Notes: a model not told the origin generated them from the sequence alone. 64,000 nt of DNA from Pollutimonas bauzanensis (GCF_900129885.1 NZ_FQXE01000017.1:1-64000); one strand, 5' to 3'. Shown: positions 52,899 through 63,280, counted from the stretch's first letter. Made by a program: numbers and translations.

Positions 52899-52934
52899 TG
52901 CCAGGCCCCGCGCCGGCCACGCCGGCCGCGGGCG

Positions 52935-54605
52935 CTACTCCATGACGCTTTCGTTGTCGCGCAGGCGATTGGGCAGCAATTCATCATGCTTGGCCAGTAT
53001 CGGATAGGCGGCCGCTTCGACCAGACAGGAATTGACGGCTTTGATGTCGCGCAATATGTCCAGGTAGAAGGAGCCCACCTCGGCCTGGTCCAGCCTGCCC
53101 GACTTGATGTTGAGCAGGTGCTGCTCCGCGGCATTGGTTTCGATCTCGCGGAAGTAATCTTTTTCGAACGCCAGGTATCTGGCGCTTTTTATGTCTTCGG
53201 CCACGAACAGCGCCGCCGTCTGGCGTTGATTGCGTATCAGCCGGTCGAGCATTTCGGTAAGCTCGTCGCGCTGCTTGGCGTTGAAGGACCAGCCCTTCTT
53301 GTAAAGCGCGGTGGCGTGCGCGAGCAGGCCGTTGGTGGCAATGCTGGCGGCGTGGGCGATATTCGCCGAAAACGACAGGATTTCATCGCGGCGGCGGTGA
53401 TCTTCCCTGTTCATCGCGTCCTGGTCCAGCGTCGCCACATAGGTGGTGATCAGGCCGTCCAGGCGGTTGATGGCGTTGTTGATGTAGCGCGCATGGGTAA
53501 TGCGGTGGCGGTTGTCGCGCAGGAAGCCGGCGCGGGCCATGCCCAGCAGGCCTTGCAGCATGTCGGCCAGGCGCAGGGCCTCGCGCGCCGCGTTGCCCAG
53601 GGCGATACCGGGAACTTCGTGCGCGGACTCGTCCAGATAGAGGGGGCGCGAAGGGTCGTTGGGATCGGTGCGCTTGGGCAGCAGCCGGATCATGAGGCGC
53701 GAATACGGCGTCAGCAGCGGCAGGAACACCAGCGCGGTGACGATGTTGAAGAGCGTGTGGAAGTTGGCGACCGCGCGGGCCGGGTCCGAGGTCAGGCCGC
53801 TCATCAGGGGCGGCAGCCAGGGCAGGATGGCGAGCGCCAGGATGCATCCGGCCAGGCGCGTGCCCAGGTTTCCCAGGGGCAGGCGCCGGGTCGCCGGGTC
53901 GTCATCGCTGGCGCCTTCCAGTATGGGGTTGATCGATGTGCCCAGATTGGCGCCCAGCACCAGCGCGAAGGCCAGGGTGGGGTTGACCAGGCCATGGCTG
54001 GCCAGGGACATGATCAGCACCACGACGGCGACGCTGGAATGCGCGGCCCAGGCCAGCGCGGTAGCCAGCAACAGCGCTATCACCGGCTGATCGGACAGCG
54101 CGCCCAGCAGGATCTGCAGCAGATGGGCGTCCTGCAGGGGCGCGAACAGCTGCACCAGTTGATGCAGGGCCAGCAGCAGCAGGCCCAGGCCTATGAATAC
54201 CCGCCCGAGATCGCGCCGGCGGCTGGGCTGGTTGCGCCGGAACAGCCATACGCCCACCAGGATGAGCGCCGGCGCCAGCGCGGTCAGGTTGAACGACAGC
54301 AACTGCACAATGATGGTGGTGCCCACATTGGCGCCCAGCATGGCGGCCAGGCCCGGCGCCAGCGCGACCAGGCCGCCGGCGGCGAAGCTGGTGATCATCA
54401 GGCCCGTGGCCGTGCTGCTCTGTATCGCCGCGGTAATGGCCAGGCCGGTGAAAAAGGCCCGCCAGCGCTTGCCCAGGGCGTGGCCCATCCAGACCCCCAG
54501 CGCGGCGCCGAAAGCGCGCTGGACGCCGCTTTGCACCATGTGCACGCCCCACAGCAGCAGGGCTATGTAGCCCCCGAAATCAAGCAAGGCAAAAAGTTCT
54601 TTCAT
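52935..54605 (-). CDS. Na/Pi cotransporter family protein with PhoU-like tail
   Basis: Inner membrane protein, 556 aa. Two PNaS inverted repeats carry QSSTATGLMITSFAAGG and GANVGTTIIVQLLS in the first half and AHSSVAVVVLIMS and GANLGTSINPILE in the second. The C-terminal part (about 340-556) is helical and PhoU-like (ANIAHAASIATNGLLAHATALYKKGW). Related to E. coli YjbB, which exports phosphate; the direction of transport here is not known. Confidence 0.88.
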   Translation of the reverse strand: MKELFALLDFGGYIALLLWGVHMVQSGVQRAFGAALGVWMGHALGKRWRAFFTGLAITAAIQSSTATGLMITSFAAGGLVALAPGLAAMLGANVGTTIIVQLLSFNLTALAPALILVGVWLFRRNQPSRRRDLGRVFIGLGLLLLALHQLVQLFAPLQDAHLLQILLGALSDQPVIALLLATALAWAAHSSVAVVVLIMSLASHGLVNPTLAFALVLGANLGTSINPILEGASDDDPATRRLPLGNLGTRLAGCILALAILPWLPPLMSGLTSDPARAVANFHTLFNIVTALVFLPLLTPYSRLMIRLLPKRTDPNDPSRPLYLDESAHEVPGIALGNAAREALRLADMLQGLLGMARAGFLRDNRHRITHARYINNAINRLDGLITTYVATLDQDAMNREDHRRRDEILSFSANIAHAASIATNGLLAHATALYKKGWSFNAKQRDELTEMLDRLIRNQRQTAALFVAEDIKSARYLAFEKDYFREIETNAAEQHLLNIKSGRLDQAEVGSFYLDILRDIKAVNSCLVEAAAYPILAKHDELLPNRLRDNESVME

Positions 54606-54638
54606 GCCTGCATGATAAACCAGCCTTGGGAACTTGCC

Positions 54639-55520
54639 TTAGATGCGCTGCGCCGCCTGCAGGGCGTGGATGCGCGCCTCGATGGGGGGATGGGAGGCGA
54701 ACATGGCGCTGATGGCGCGGTTGCCCGAAATGCCGGAGGCCTGGAAGGCCTTGGGCAGTTCGCCGGCCTGGACCCCGCCCAGGCGCGCCAGGGCGCGCAT
54801 CATCGGCTCGCGCGAACCCAGCAGGCTGGCCGAACCGGCGTCGGCGCGGTATTCGCGCTGGCGCGAAAACCAGGCAACGATGATGGAAGCCAGCACGCCG
54901 AACACGATTTCGCACACGATGACCGTCGCGTAATAGCCCAAGCCGACGCCGCGGTCGTTCTTGAGCACCACCCGGTCGACGAAATAGCCCACGATGCGCG
55001 CGAAGAAGATCACAAAGGTATTGACGACACCTTGTATCAGCGTCAGCGTGATCATGTCGCCGTTGGCGACGTGGGCGACTTCATGGCCCAGCACGCCCGC
55101 CACTTCTTCTTCGGTCATGCTGCTGAGCAGGCCGGTGGAGACCGCGACCAGCGCATTGTTCCTGGAGGCGCCCGTGGCGAAGGCGTTGGGCGCGCCATCG
55201 TAGATGGCGACTTCGGGGCGGCCTATGCCGGCGCGGTCGGCCAGCTGGTGCACGGTATCGACCAGCCAAGCCTCTTTCGCGTTGGCCGGCGCCCGGGGGT
55301 CGATGACCCGCGCGCCGGTGCTTTGCTTGGCCATCCATTTGCTGATCAGCAGCGAAATGATGGAGCCGGCAAAGCCTATGATGGCCGAGAAAATCAGCAG
55401 CTGGCTGATGTCCAGGCCATTGGCGGTGAGATAGCGGCCCACGCCCAGCACGTTCATGGAGGCGCTGAGCACGATCAGGACCGCGAAATTGGTGAGAAGG
55501 AATAAGAAGATTCGTTTCAT
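54639..55520 (-). CDS. htpX: Membrane zinc metalloprotease HtpX
   Basis: Heat-shock M48 protease for quality control of membrane proteins; 293 aa. The zinc site HEVAH is in [22 protein letters not shown], followed by the third ligand Glu in [15 protein letters not shown]. Hydrophobic segments at the N-terminus and around residues 30-55, 155-175 and 190-215 place the active site in the cytoplasm. It precedes the phosphate transporter-like gene on the same strand. Confidence 0.94.
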   Translation of the reverse strand: MKRIFLFLLTNFAVLIVLSASMNVLGVGRYLTANGLDISQLLIFSAIIGFAGSIISLLISKWMAKQSTGARVIDPRAPANAKEAWLVDTVHQLADRAGIGRPEVAIYDGAPNAFATGASRNNALVAVSTGLLSSMTEEEVAGVLGHEVAHVANGDMITLTLIQGVVNTFVIFFARIVGYFVDRVVLKNDRGVGLGYYATVIVCEIVFGVLASIIVAWFSRQREYRADAGSASLLGSREPMMRALARLGGVQAGELPKAFQASGISGNRAISAMFASHPPIEARIHALQAAQRI

Positions 55521-55669
55521 GTTTTATGTTTCCAGCCTAGCGAGCGACAATATTTGACTATCTATATGGAGGACAGTTCCTGTATTTAAAGCCTGCGCCC
55601 GCCTAAATATTCAAAACAGCAGAGTATAGTATCGACTTTGTGGTTTAAATTCGAATTTCGGTTGATTGC

Positions 55670-56593
55670 ATGCAGTCTCTGTGGATGTTACTGGCGAGTA
55701 TCATGTTTGCTGGCATGGGGGCCTGCGTGAAAGTTGCCTCTGATTACGGGGCTACGCTGCCGCATGTGGTCCTGTTCCGCGGCATCCCTTCGGTGCTGCT
55801 TTTGTTTTTCTGGGCCCGGTTTACGCAGCGCAGCCTCAGGCCGCCCAGCTGGAAGCTGCACCTGTGGCGCAACGTTTCCGGCGTCACATCCATGTGGCTG
55901 GGTTTTTTCGCCATCTCTCATTTGCCCCTGTCGACGGCCATCAGCCTCAATTACACGGCGCCCTTGTTCATCGCGGGCTGGATGCTGGCGCGCGGAGGAT
56001 CGCAGCGCGATCCCGTGCGCATTGTCGCCGTCCTGTTCGGCTTCCTGGGGGTCGTGGCCGTATTGCGCCCCAGCATCGGGCAAGACCACTGGTTCGCGGC
56101 GCTGCTGGGCCTGGGCGCCGGCGCCCTGTCTGCCGTCGCCATGATGCAGATACGCGAATTGGGCCGCGTCGGCGAGCCGGAATGGCGCACGGTATTGATT
56201 TTTTCCTGCTTCGTGTGCCTGAGCAGCGTGGCGGGCCTGGCCGCCGAAGGGTGGCGCAGTATCGACATATTGGCGTGGCTGGCCTTGGCAGGGGTGGGCA
56301 CATTGGGCCTGGTCGGGCAATTGGCCATGACGCGCGCCTTCGGGCTGGGCTCGGCGCTCTTGACGGCGGCCTTGCAATATACAACCATCATCTTTGCCGC
56401 CTTGCTGGGCATTGTCTTCTGGGGCGATTTGCCCGATGCCATCGCCTGGGGCGGAATGGCGATGATCATCGCGTCGGGGCTGCTGTCGATCTGGCGCACT
56501 TACAGCGAAGACCGCATCATGCGCGGCCAAAACACCGTGGTCATGCAGACCTCCCCCGCGCAAACCGAAGAACAGGAGAACAGACGTGTCTGA
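55670..56593 (+). CDS. EamA/DMT-family transporter
   Basis: 307 aa with ten predicted transmembrane helices in two EamA repeats; likely a metabolite exporter of the RhaT/DMT superfamily. Signature segments are FAGMGACVKVA, LPLSTAISLNYTAPLFIA and LVGQLAMTRAFGLGSALLTAALQYTTIIFA. Substrate cannot be inferred. It overlaps the sulfurtransferase gene by 8 bp, so the two are probably co-transcribed. Confidence 0.85.
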   Translation: MQSLWMLLASIMFAGMGACVKVASDYGATLPHVVLFRGIPSVLLLFFWARFTQRSLRPPSWKLHLWRNVSGVTSMWLGFFAISHLPLSTAISLNYTAPLFIAGWMLARGGSQRDPVRIVAVLFGFLGVVAVLRPSIGQDHWFAALLGLGAGALSAVAMMQIRELGRVGEPEWRTVLIFSCFVCLSSVAGLAAEGWRSIDILAWLALAGVGTLGLVGQLAMTRAFGLGSALLTAALQYTTIIFAALLGIVFWGDLPDAIAWGGMAMIIASGLLSIWRTYSEDRIMRGQNTVVMQTSPAQTEEQENRRV

Positions 56594-57449
56594 TTTATTG
56601 ATCGATGCGCCCACGCTAGTGGGCAAAATTCCATCGCCGGCCTGGCTGGTTTTCGATGTCCGGCACGATCTTGCCGACCACGCCGCGGGCCGGCGGGCTT
56701 ACGAGCAAGGGCACATTCCGGGCGCCCTCTACCTGGACCACGAGCGCCAGTTGTCGGCGCCCCGGACCGGCGCCAACGGCCGCCATCCCTTGCCCGAGCG
56801 TTCCGGGTTCGCGGCGCTCATGCGCAGCCAGGGCCTGACCGCGCAGTCGCAGGTGGTGGTCTACGATGGCGGCAACAGCATGTTTGCGGCGCATTTATGG
56901 TGGATGCTGCGCTGGCTCGGGCATGACAAGGTCCTGGTGCTGGACGGCGGGTGGCCGGCGTGGGTCGCCGCCGGCGGCGCCGTCGAAAGCGGGGCGAGCA
57001 TGCCGGCGGCCGGCGGGGGACGGGCCGTCCAGGACGAGTCCTATCCGGCCCGGGCCGCCATGCCCACGGTCGACGCCCAGGCGGTGCTGGCCAACATCGA
57101 CAAACCGCGATTCACGGTGCTCGATGCGCGCGCGGCCAATCGCTACCGCGGCGAAGTCGAGCCCATGGACCCGGTGGCGGGCCATATCCCGGGGGCCTTG
57201 AATCGCCCCAATACGCTGAATCTTCAGGAAGACGGGCGCTTCAAGCCCGCCGCCGAGCTGCGCCGCGATTTCGACGGCCTGCTGCAAGGGCTGCCGGCGC
57301 GGGATATCGTGCACCAGTGCGGTTCGGGCATAACCGCCTGCCACAATCTGTTTGCAATGGAGCTGGCCGGCCTGCCGGGGTCGGCCTTGTACCCCGGTTC
57401 CTGGAGCGAGTGGTGCAGCGACCCGGCGCGCCCGGTGGCCCGCTCTTAG
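56586..57449 (+). CDS. sseA: 3-mercaptopyruvate/thiosulfate sulfurtransferase
   Basis: 287 aa with two rhodanese domains. The catalytic Cys is in the C-terminal loop HQCGSGITACHNL. CGSG(I/V)T is the mercaptopyruvate-type loop; thiosulfate sulfurtransferases usually carry a basic residue there. FDVRHDLADHAAGRRAYEQGHIPGALYLD and LDARAANRYRGEVEPMDPVAGHIPGALN mark the two domains. Its stop codon overlaps that of the convergent Rieske gene (TTAG). Confidence 0.88.
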   Translation: MSDLLIDAPTLVGKIPSPAWLVFDVRHDLADHAAGRRAYEQGHIPGALYLDHERQLSAPRTGANGRHPLPERSGFAALMRSQGLTAQSQVVVYDGGNSMFAAHLWWMLRWLGHDKVLVLDGGWPAWVAAGGAVESGASMPAAGGGRAVQDESYPARAAMPTVDAQAVLANIDKPRFTVLDARAANRYRGEVEPMDPVAGHIPGALNRPNTLNLQEDGRFKPAAELRRDFDGLLQGLPARDIVHQCGSGITACHNLFAMELAGLPGSALYPGSWSEWCSDPARPVARS

Positions 57450-58597
57450 ACCGGGATGCCGCCCATCAGGCGCCGGTACCACTCATGGAAGTGCCGCATC
57501 CCGTCTTCCAGGGGTGACTGGTAGGGGCCGGCTTCGTTGGTGCCGCGCCGCATCAGCGCCAGGCGCCCGGCGTCCATGCGTTCGGCGATTTCGTCGTCTT
57601 CGATGGCGGTTTCCATATAGGCCGCCCGCTGGGCCTGCACAAACTCGCGCTCGAAAGCCACGATGTCCTCGGGATAATAAAATTCGACAATATTCACGGT
57701 TTCCTGGGGGCTTACCGGATGCAGCGTCGACAGCACCACCACATGGGGGTAGAGTTCTATCATGTGCGTGGGAAAGTAGGTCACCCACACCGCGCCGAAG
57801 TCCGGCGCCGCGCCGGCGCGGTAGTCCATCAGGCGGTCGTGCCATTGCCGGTAGGTTTCGGTGCCGGGCTGGCCCAGGGCATTGTGCACCCCTACGCGCT
57901 GCGAGCTGTAGCTGTCGGAAAATTCCCAGCTCAGGTCATCGCAGGTGACGAATTTTCCGAGGCCGGGGTGGAAGGGCCCGACGTGGTAGTCTTCAAGATA
58001 GACTTCAATAAAGGTTTTCCAGTTGTAGCGGCACTGGTGCACCTCGACATGGTCCAGCACATATTCCGAAAAGTCGAATTCGGGCCGCTGGAACAGCGCC
58101 GCCATATCGTGGGCGGGGTCGCGCGGGCCCTCGAACAGCAGGCCGTGGCAGTTTTTCAGCGTAAACTTTTGCAAATTCATGCAAGGGGTTTCCGGGAACT
58201 GCGGCGCGCCCAGCAGTTTTCCCTGCTGGCTGTAGGTCCAGCGGTGCACCGGGCAAACGATATTGCCGCCCGTGCTGCGCAGGTTGCCGTTCGAGCGCAA
58301 GGGGTTGCCGACATCGCCGGCGTCGCCGCCCAGCATGATGGCCTGCCGATGGCGGCAGACATTGGATATCAGTTCCACGCCGTGGGGGTTGCGCACCAGC
58401 ACACGGCCGGCATTTTCCTGCGGCAGCGTGCGCCAATCGCCGACTTCGGGCACCAGCTTCTCATGCCCCACATACAAGGCTGAGTTCTTGAAAATGAGTT
58501 CTTGCTCTTGGACAAAAATCGCTTCGTCAAAGTAGCTGCTGACTGACAGTTGAGTTTGCGCCGGCGCAATATGCGCTTCCCGACCGATGTCGGTCAT
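57446..58597 (-). CDS. Rieske non-haem iron oxygenase alpha subunit-like protein
   Basis: 383 aa; Rieske domain and ring-hydroxylating catalytic domain. The cluster ligands are C81-x-H83 and C115-x2-H118. The interval between the pairs is 31 residues, larger than the usual 15-17. The iron site is in EVYLEDYHVGPFHPGL, giving H205 and H210, with E202/D203 in the bridging region. The ATG at 58597 (MTDIGREAHI) follows a G-rich ribosome binding site. No beta subunit, ferredoxin or reductase gene is next to it, so the redox partner and substrate are unknown. Confidence 0.85.
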   Translation of the reverse strand: MTDIGREAHIAPAQTQLSVSSYFDEAIFVQEQELIFKNSALYVGHEKLVPEVGDWRTLPQENAGRVLVRNPHGVELISNVCRHRQAIMLGGDAGDVGNPLRSNGNLRSTGGNIVCPVHRWTYSQQGKLLGAPQFPETPCMNLQKFTLKNCHGLLFEGPRDPAHDMAALFQRPEFDFSEYVLDHVEVHQCRYNWKTFIEVYLEDYHVGPFHPGLGKFVTCDDLSWEFSDSYSSQRVGVHNALGQPGTETYRQWHDRLMDYRAGAAPDFGAVWVTYFPTHMIELYPHVVVLSTLHPVSPQETVNIVEFYYPEDIVAFEREFVQAQRAAYMETAIEDDEIAERMDAGRLALMRRGTNEAGPYQSPLEDGMRHFHEWYRRLMGGIPV

Positions 58598-58822
58598 AGT
58601 TCGCCCCCCGCGGTAACAAAACCAGGAGGATGGTGGTCCTGGTGCGAAGAAAAAAAGGCCTGGCCGATGTAATTTGAAAGAGGGGGGATTGTACCCCAAA
58701 TCAATTCTTCGAAAACAAGGCCGATCGGCGCGGTTTCGGCAAATTTCCGGGCTTCTCGTACAATTTGGACAGGATCAAAACCGCTGCGGCGTTACGGCGC
58801 ATTTATCTTCTGGAATAGAATC

Positions 58823-59110
58823 ATGGTTGAAAAGAACACGGGCGGACAGTCCCAGGCCGACACACCGGCTGACAGCAAAACGGCATTGCCCCAGGATTTC
58901 GAGACGGCCCTGGCCCAGCTCGAGGCGCTGGTGGCGCAGATGGAAAACGGCTCGCTGGCGCTGGACCAGTCCCTGGCGGCATACGAGCAGGGCGTCGAAC
59001 TGGCCAAGATCTGCCAAAAGCGGCTCGACCTGGCCGAGCAGCAGGTCAAGGTATTGCAGGGCAATCTGCTCAAGCCCTTGGCCGATACGCCTGCCGGCGA
59101 CGAGGAATAA
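58823..59110 (+). CDS. xseB: Exodeoxyribonuclease VII small subunit
   Basis: 95 aa. The XseB core FETALAQLEALVAQMENGSLALDQSLAAYEQGVELAKICQ is unmistakable. Binds the large subunit XseA (not in this window). First gene of xseB-ispA-dxs, as in E. coli; ispA starts 2 bp after its stop. Confidence 0.93.
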   Translation: MVEKNTGGQSQADTPADSKTALPQDFETALAQLEALVAQMENGSLALDQSLAAYEQGVELAKICQKRLDLAEQQVKVLQGNLLKPLADTPAGDEE

Positions 59111-59112
59111 GC

Positions 59113-60027
59113 ATGGGGCGTAAACCAGTCGATTTTCCTGAATGGCTGAGCGAGCGGGTGGAGCATATCGAAAGCGTGCTCGATCAGCTATTGCCGCCGG
59201 CCCCGACCGCGCCGCGGAGCCTGCATGAAGCCATGCGCTATGCGGTGCTGGGCGGCGGCAAGCGGGTGCGCGCCGCCCTGGTCTACGCGGCGGGCGAGGC
59301 CTCATTGCAGTCCGGCAGCGAAGCTTTGGCCCAAAGGATAGCCCTGGACCACGCCGCCGCGGCGGTCGAGCTGATCCACGCCTATTCGCTGGTCCACGAC
59401 GACCTGCCTTGCATGGATGACGACTCCCTGCGCCGCGGCCGGCCCACGGTGCACGTGCAGTTCAATGAAGCCACCGCCATGCTGGCCGGCGACGCATTGC
59501 AGCCGCTGGCCTTCGAACTGCTGGGCCTGATGCCCATCGCGCCGGCCCTGACGGTCCAGGCCACCCAGTTGCTGGCCCGTTCGGCGGGCAGCCTGGGGAT
59601 GGTGGGCGGACAGGCCATAGACTGCGACAGCGTGGGCCAGGCCCTTACCGGCGAGCAATTGCAGCAAATGCACAGCATGAAAACCGGCGCGCTGCTGGAA
59701 GCCAGCGTGCTGCTCGGGGGCATCGTCGCCGGCGCCGGCTCGGCCACGCGCGCCGGGCTGGAAAGCTATGCGGCGGCCATAGGCCTGGCCTTCCAGGTGG
59801 TCGACGACATCCTCGATGTCACTTCCGACACCGCCACCCTGGGCAAGACCGCCGGCAAGGACGCCGCGGGCAACAAGCCGACCTATGTATCCATCATGGG
59901 CCTGGACGGGTCGCGCGACCTGCTGCAGGCGCTGCGCGAGCAGGCCCATGCCGCCTTGCTGCCTTTGGGGCCATCGGCGGCCCACCTGGCCAGCATTGCC
60001 GACTATATCGTGGGGCGCGACCGTTGA
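59113..60027 (+). CDS. ispA: Geranyl/farnesyl diphosphate synthase
   Basis: Chain-elongating prenyltransferase giving farnesyl diphosphate for quinones and undecaprenyl phosphate; 304 aa. The first Asp-rich motif is [19 protein letters not shown] (DDxxxxD type of farnesyl synthases), the second is [28 protein letters not shown] is the substrate-binding region. It is between xseB and dxs. Confidence 0.94.
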   Translation: MGRKPVDFPEWLSERVEHIESVLDQLLPPAPTAPRSLHEAMRYAVLGGGKRVRAALVYAAGEASLQSGSEALAQRIALDHAAAAVELIHAYSLVHDDLPCMDDDSLRRGRPTVHVQFNEATAMLAGDALQPLAFELLGLMPIAPALTVQATQLLARSAGSLGMVGGQAIDCDSVGQALTGEQLQQMHSMKTGALLEASVLLGGIVAGAGSATRAGLESYAAAIGLAFQVVDDILDVTSDTATLGKTAGKDAAGNKPTYVSIMGLDGSRDLLQALREQAHAALLPLGPSAAHLASIADYIVGRDR

Positions 60028-60226
60028 CCACGAGCCCAAGCGCAAGCCTCGCCCATCAGGGCGAGGTCAAGCGAGGCAAGGCCAATGCGGCGCCGAAGGC
60101 GCCCCCGCATTGTGGCGAAGAAGCGCCGGCCGACAGGCCGGAGTTCTTCACCGGCTTTCGTCCCGCCGCGCTTGCTGTTATCGTTCACAGTCTAAAATGC
60201 TGTCTGGACACAACTCTATAACTTGT
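60028..60226 (+). repeat. Three consecutive hairpins between ispA and dxs
   Basis: Three inverted repeats stand in a row: CCTCGCCC-ATCA-GGGCGAGG (60047-60066), CAATGCGG...CCGCATTG (60083-60112) with an inner CGCC-GAA-GGCG, and CCGGCC-GACA-GGCCGG (60126-60141). None has a following U-run. They may act as mRNA-stabilising structures or a Rho-type boundary within the operon. The dxs ribosome binding site is weak. Confidence 0.45.
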
Positions 60227-62125
60227 ATGACCAACGTCTCTCTTGAACAAATTCAATCTCCAGCCGATCTGCGCCTGCTGGATCGACGCGAACTCAAAGA
60301 GATCGCGGCGCAACTGCGCGAGTTTGTCCTGCAGTCCGTCTCGAAAACCGGCGGCCACCTGTCGTCCAACCTGGGCACGGTGGAGCTTACCATCGCCCTG
60401 CACAGCGTGTTCGATACGCCCGACGACCGCATAGTCTGGGATGTGGGGCACCAGTCCTACCCTCACAAAATCCTTACCGGCAGGCGCGAGCAGATGGCCC
60501 ATTTGCGCCAGAAGGGCGGCATTTCCGGCTTCCCGAAACGCAGCGAATCCGAATACGACGCCTTCGGCACCGCGCATTCATCGACCTCCATTTCGGCCGT
60601 CCTCGGCATGGCGGTGGCCTCGCGCAACGCCGGGCTGGCCCATCGCCAGCATATCGCCGTCATCGGCGATGGCGCCATGACCGCCGGCATGGCCTTCGAA
60701 GCCCTGAACAACGCCGGCGTGACGCCGGACGTCAATGTGCTGGTCGTGCTCAATGACAACGATATGTCGATCTCGCCGCCCGTCGGGGCGCTGAACCATT
60801 ATCTGGCGCGCCTGCTGTCGGGCCGTTTCTATGCCACGGCCAAGAATGTCGGGCGCGCGGTGCTGCAGCATGTGCCGCCCGTGCTCGAACTGGCGCGGCG
60901 CTTCGAGGGGCATGCCAAGGGCATGGTGTCGCCGGCCACCCTGTTCGAAGAATTGGGCTTCAACTATGTCGGGCCTATCGACGGCCACGACCTGGATGCC
61001 CTGATCCCCACTCTGGAAAACCTGCGCGCCCTGGGCGGCTTGCAATTCCTGCATGTCGTGACCAAAAAAGGCCAGGGCTACAAGCTGGCCGAAGCCGATC
61101 CGGTGCTGTATCACGGCCCCGGCAAATTCGATCCCGACGTCGGCATTCTGAAGCCCAAGGCGCCGGCCAGGCAGACCTTCACGCAGGTGTTCGGGCGCTG
61201 GCTGTGCGACATGGCCGAGGCCGACAGCCGCCTGTACGGCATCACTCCCGCCATGCGCGAAGGCAGCGGCATGGTCGAGTTCGAACAGCGTTTCCCGCTG
61301 CGCTATATCGACGCCGGCATCGCCGAGCAGCACGCCGTGACTTTCGCCGCCGGATTGGCGTGCGAAGGCGAAAAACCCGTCGTGGCGATATATTCCACCT
61401 TCCTGCAGCGCGGCTACGATCAGCTGATCCATGACGTCGCCCTGCAGAATCTCGACGTGACTTTCGCCCTGGACAGGGCGGGGATAGTCGGCGCCGACGG
61501 CGCGACCCATGCGGGCAATTACGATATCGCGTTCCTGCGCTGCGTGCCCAATATGGTGGTGGCCGCCCCGTCCGACGAAAACGAAGCCCGGCTGCTGCTG
61601 AGCACCTGTTACCAGCATCCCGGCCCGGCATCGGTGCGCTATCCGCGCGGCGCGGGCTGCGGCGCCGAGGTTCAGGCCGGCCTGGACACCGTGGAAATCG
61701 GCAAGGCGGTGGTCAGGCGGCAGGGCAAGAAGATCGCCATCCTGGCGTTCGGCACCTTGCTGGGCGCGGCGCTGCAGGCCGCCGACGCCATCGATGCCAC
61801 CGTGGTCGACATGCGCTTCGTAAAGCCGCTGGACGGCGCGCTGCTGCAGAGCCTGGCCGACACCCACGCCGCCTTTGTGACCGTCGAAGAAGCGGCCATC
61901 ATGGGGGGCGCCGGCAGCGCCGTGCTGGAATTCCTCAGCCAGCAGGGCATAGAGCGGCCTGTGCTTCAATTGGGGCTGCCCGACCGGTTCATCGACCACG
62001 GCGAACAGGCGGCTATACTGAGCGAGCTGGGGCTGGACGGGCCGGGCCTGGCCCATTCCATCCGGCAACGATACGCGGCCTTGCTGCCGCCGCGCCTTGC
62101 GGCGGTCGTCAAGCAGAGCACCTAG
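60227..62125 (+). CDS. dxs: 1-deoxy-D-xylulose-5-phosphate synthase
   Basis: First enzyme of the MEP isoprenoid pathway, joining pyruvate and glyceraldehyde 3-phosphate; 632 aa. Thiamine-binding features are [35 protein letters not shown] and [16 protein letters not shown]; the transketolase region has [20 protein letters not shown] and [15 protein letters not shown]. The ATG at 60227 is used; a further ATG ten codons upstream and a longer open frame into ispA are not family-like. Confidence 0.95.
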   Translation: MTNVSLEQIQSPADLRLLDRRELKEIAAQLREFVLQSVSKTGGHLSSNLGTVELTIALHSVFDTPDDRIVWDVGHQSYPHKILTGRREQMAHLRQKGGISGFPKRSESEYDAFGTAHSSTSISAVLGMAVASRNAGLAHRQHIAVIGDGAMTAGMAFEALNNAGVTPDVNVLVVLNDNDMSISPPVGALNHYLARLLSGRFYATAKNVGRAVLQHVPPVLELARRFEGHAKGMVSPATLFEELGFNYVGPIDGHDLDALIPTLENLRALGGLQFLHVVTKKGQGYKLAEADPVLYHGPGKFDPDVGILKPKAPARQTFTQVFGRWLCDMAEADSRLYGITPAMREGSGMVEFEQRFPLRYIDAGIAEQHAVTFAAGLACEGEKPVVAIYSTFLQRGYDQLIHDVALQNLDVTFALDRAGIVGADGATHAGNYDIAFLRCVPNMVVAAPSDENEARLLLSTCYQHPGPASVRYPRGAGCGAEVQAGLDTVEIGKAVVRRQGKKIAILAFGTLLGAALQAADAIDATVVDMRFVKPLDGALLQSLADTHAAFVTVEEAAIMGGAGSAVLEFLSQQGIERPVLQLGLPDRFIDHGEQAAILSELGLDGPGLAHSIRQRYAALLPPRLAAVVKQST

Positions 62126-62204
62126 GGTCATTCCCTAATACCATTATGGTTATGGGGTTATGCGCGCCATATGTGTCGCATAATGAATGGTTCTGCGAAC
62201 TGGC

Positions 62205-62220
62205 GCCCGCCTCCGGCGGG
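62205..62220 (+). repeat. Hairpin before folE2
   Basis: CCCGCC-TCC-GGCGGG, followed some bases later by TTTTT (62231-62236) and then the folE2 ATG at 62240. It may end dxs transcription or influence folE2 expression. Confidence 0.4.
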
Positions 62221-62239
62221 TGTTCTATAGGTTTTTATC

Positions 62240-63046
62240 ATGAATATACTGATTGATTCTGCTGTTGCCATGCCTGACGTGCAGAGCAGCGTCGATACCC
62301 GCCACATTGCCATCGAACGCGTCGGCGTGCGCGGCGTGCGCCATCCCATGCTGATCGCCGCGGCCGATGGCGCGGCGCCGCTGCCGACCGTCGCCACCTG
62401 GGAACTCACGGTTGCGCTGCCGGCCCGGGAAAAGGGCACGCACATGTCGCGTTTCGTCGCCCTGCTCGAGGAACATCGCCGGATCCCCATGACGCCTGTG
62501 CTGTTTTGCGGGATGGCGGACGCCATGCTGGCTCTGCTGAACGCGGAAAAGGGCGATATCGCCGCCTCGTTTCCCTATTTCATGAGCAAGGTGGCGCCGG
62601 TTTCCGGGGTGACCAGCCTGATGGACTACGAAGTCAAGTGGATAGCGCGGGCGCAAAGCGATGCGGCCGAATTCGAGCTTTCCGTGCTGGTGCCGGTTAC
62701 CAGCCTGTGCCCATGCTCCAAGGCCATCTCCGACTATGGCGCCCATAACCAGCGCTCGCATATCACGGTCAATGCGGTATTCAGCAACCCGGCCAGCGTC
62801 GATATCGATGCGCTGATCCGCGCCATCGAACAGCAGGCGTCCTGCGAACTGTGGGGCCTGCTCAAGCGCGGCGACGAAAAATTCGTCACCGAGCGCGCCT
62901 ATGAAAACCCGAAATTCGTCGAAGACCTGGTGCGCGACGTGGCCGTGCAGCTCAAGAGCCTGGCCGGTGTGCGGCGCTTCCGGGTCGAGGCCGAAAACTT
63001 CGAATCCATACACAATCATTCCGCCTACGCCGTCGTCGAGGGCTGA
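62240..63046 (+). CDS. folE2: GTP cyclohydrolase FolE2 (type IB)
   Basis: First step of folate biosynthesis, converting GTP to dihydroneopterin triphosphate; 268 aa. The family's conserved Cys is in [22 protein letters not shown] and the conserved segment [16 protein letters not shown] is present. FolE2 does not strictly need zinc, in contrast to FolE. No zinc-uptake regulator site was recognised upstream. An AGG precedes the start. Confidence 0.93.
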   Translation: MNILIDSAVAMPDVQSSVDTRHIAIERVGVRGVRHPMLIAAADGAAPLPTVATWELTVALPAREKGTHMSRFVALLEEHRRIPMTPVLFCGMADAMLALLNAEKGDIAASFPYFMSKVAPVSGVTSLMDYEVKWIARAQSDAAEFELSVLVPVTSLCPCSKAISDYGAHNQRSHITVNAVFSNPASVDIDALIRAIEQQASCELWGLLKRGDEKFVTERAYENPKFVEDLVRDVAVQLKSLAGVRRFRVEAENFESIHNHSAYAVVEG

Positions 63047-63107
63047 CGCCGCCGTCCCGCGCCACATCCGGTCCGATGGCGGCGCGGCGATGGTTACAGC
63101 CCTGGCC

Positions 63108-63137
63108 TTGCCGGATTGGCTACAGTAATGGTAGAAT
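63108..63137 (+). promoter_or_regulatory. Candidate promoter of rpsF
   Basis: TTGCCG (63108-63113) and TAGAAT (63132-63137) are 18 bp apart. The leader to rpsF would be about 135 nt, long enough for a ribosomal-protein autoregulatory site. No fold was confirmed. Confidence 0.45.
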
Positions 63138-63280
63138 GCTTGGTTGTTTCTTGCTCGACTCATCTTGCCAGGCGGATGGTGTTTCATCCATCGCGGCCTT
63201 GGTTCATGGGCGGGCTGTCCCTTTCGGCGGCGGCCATGTTTTTGGCTGGCATCGAAAGATATCCACAAGGAGTGTAGTTT

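Noticed and set aside
59816-60226. Upstream extension of the dxs reading frame into ispA
   Set aside because: The added residues overlap ispA in another frame and do not match the DXS N-terminus; the ATG at 60227 was used.
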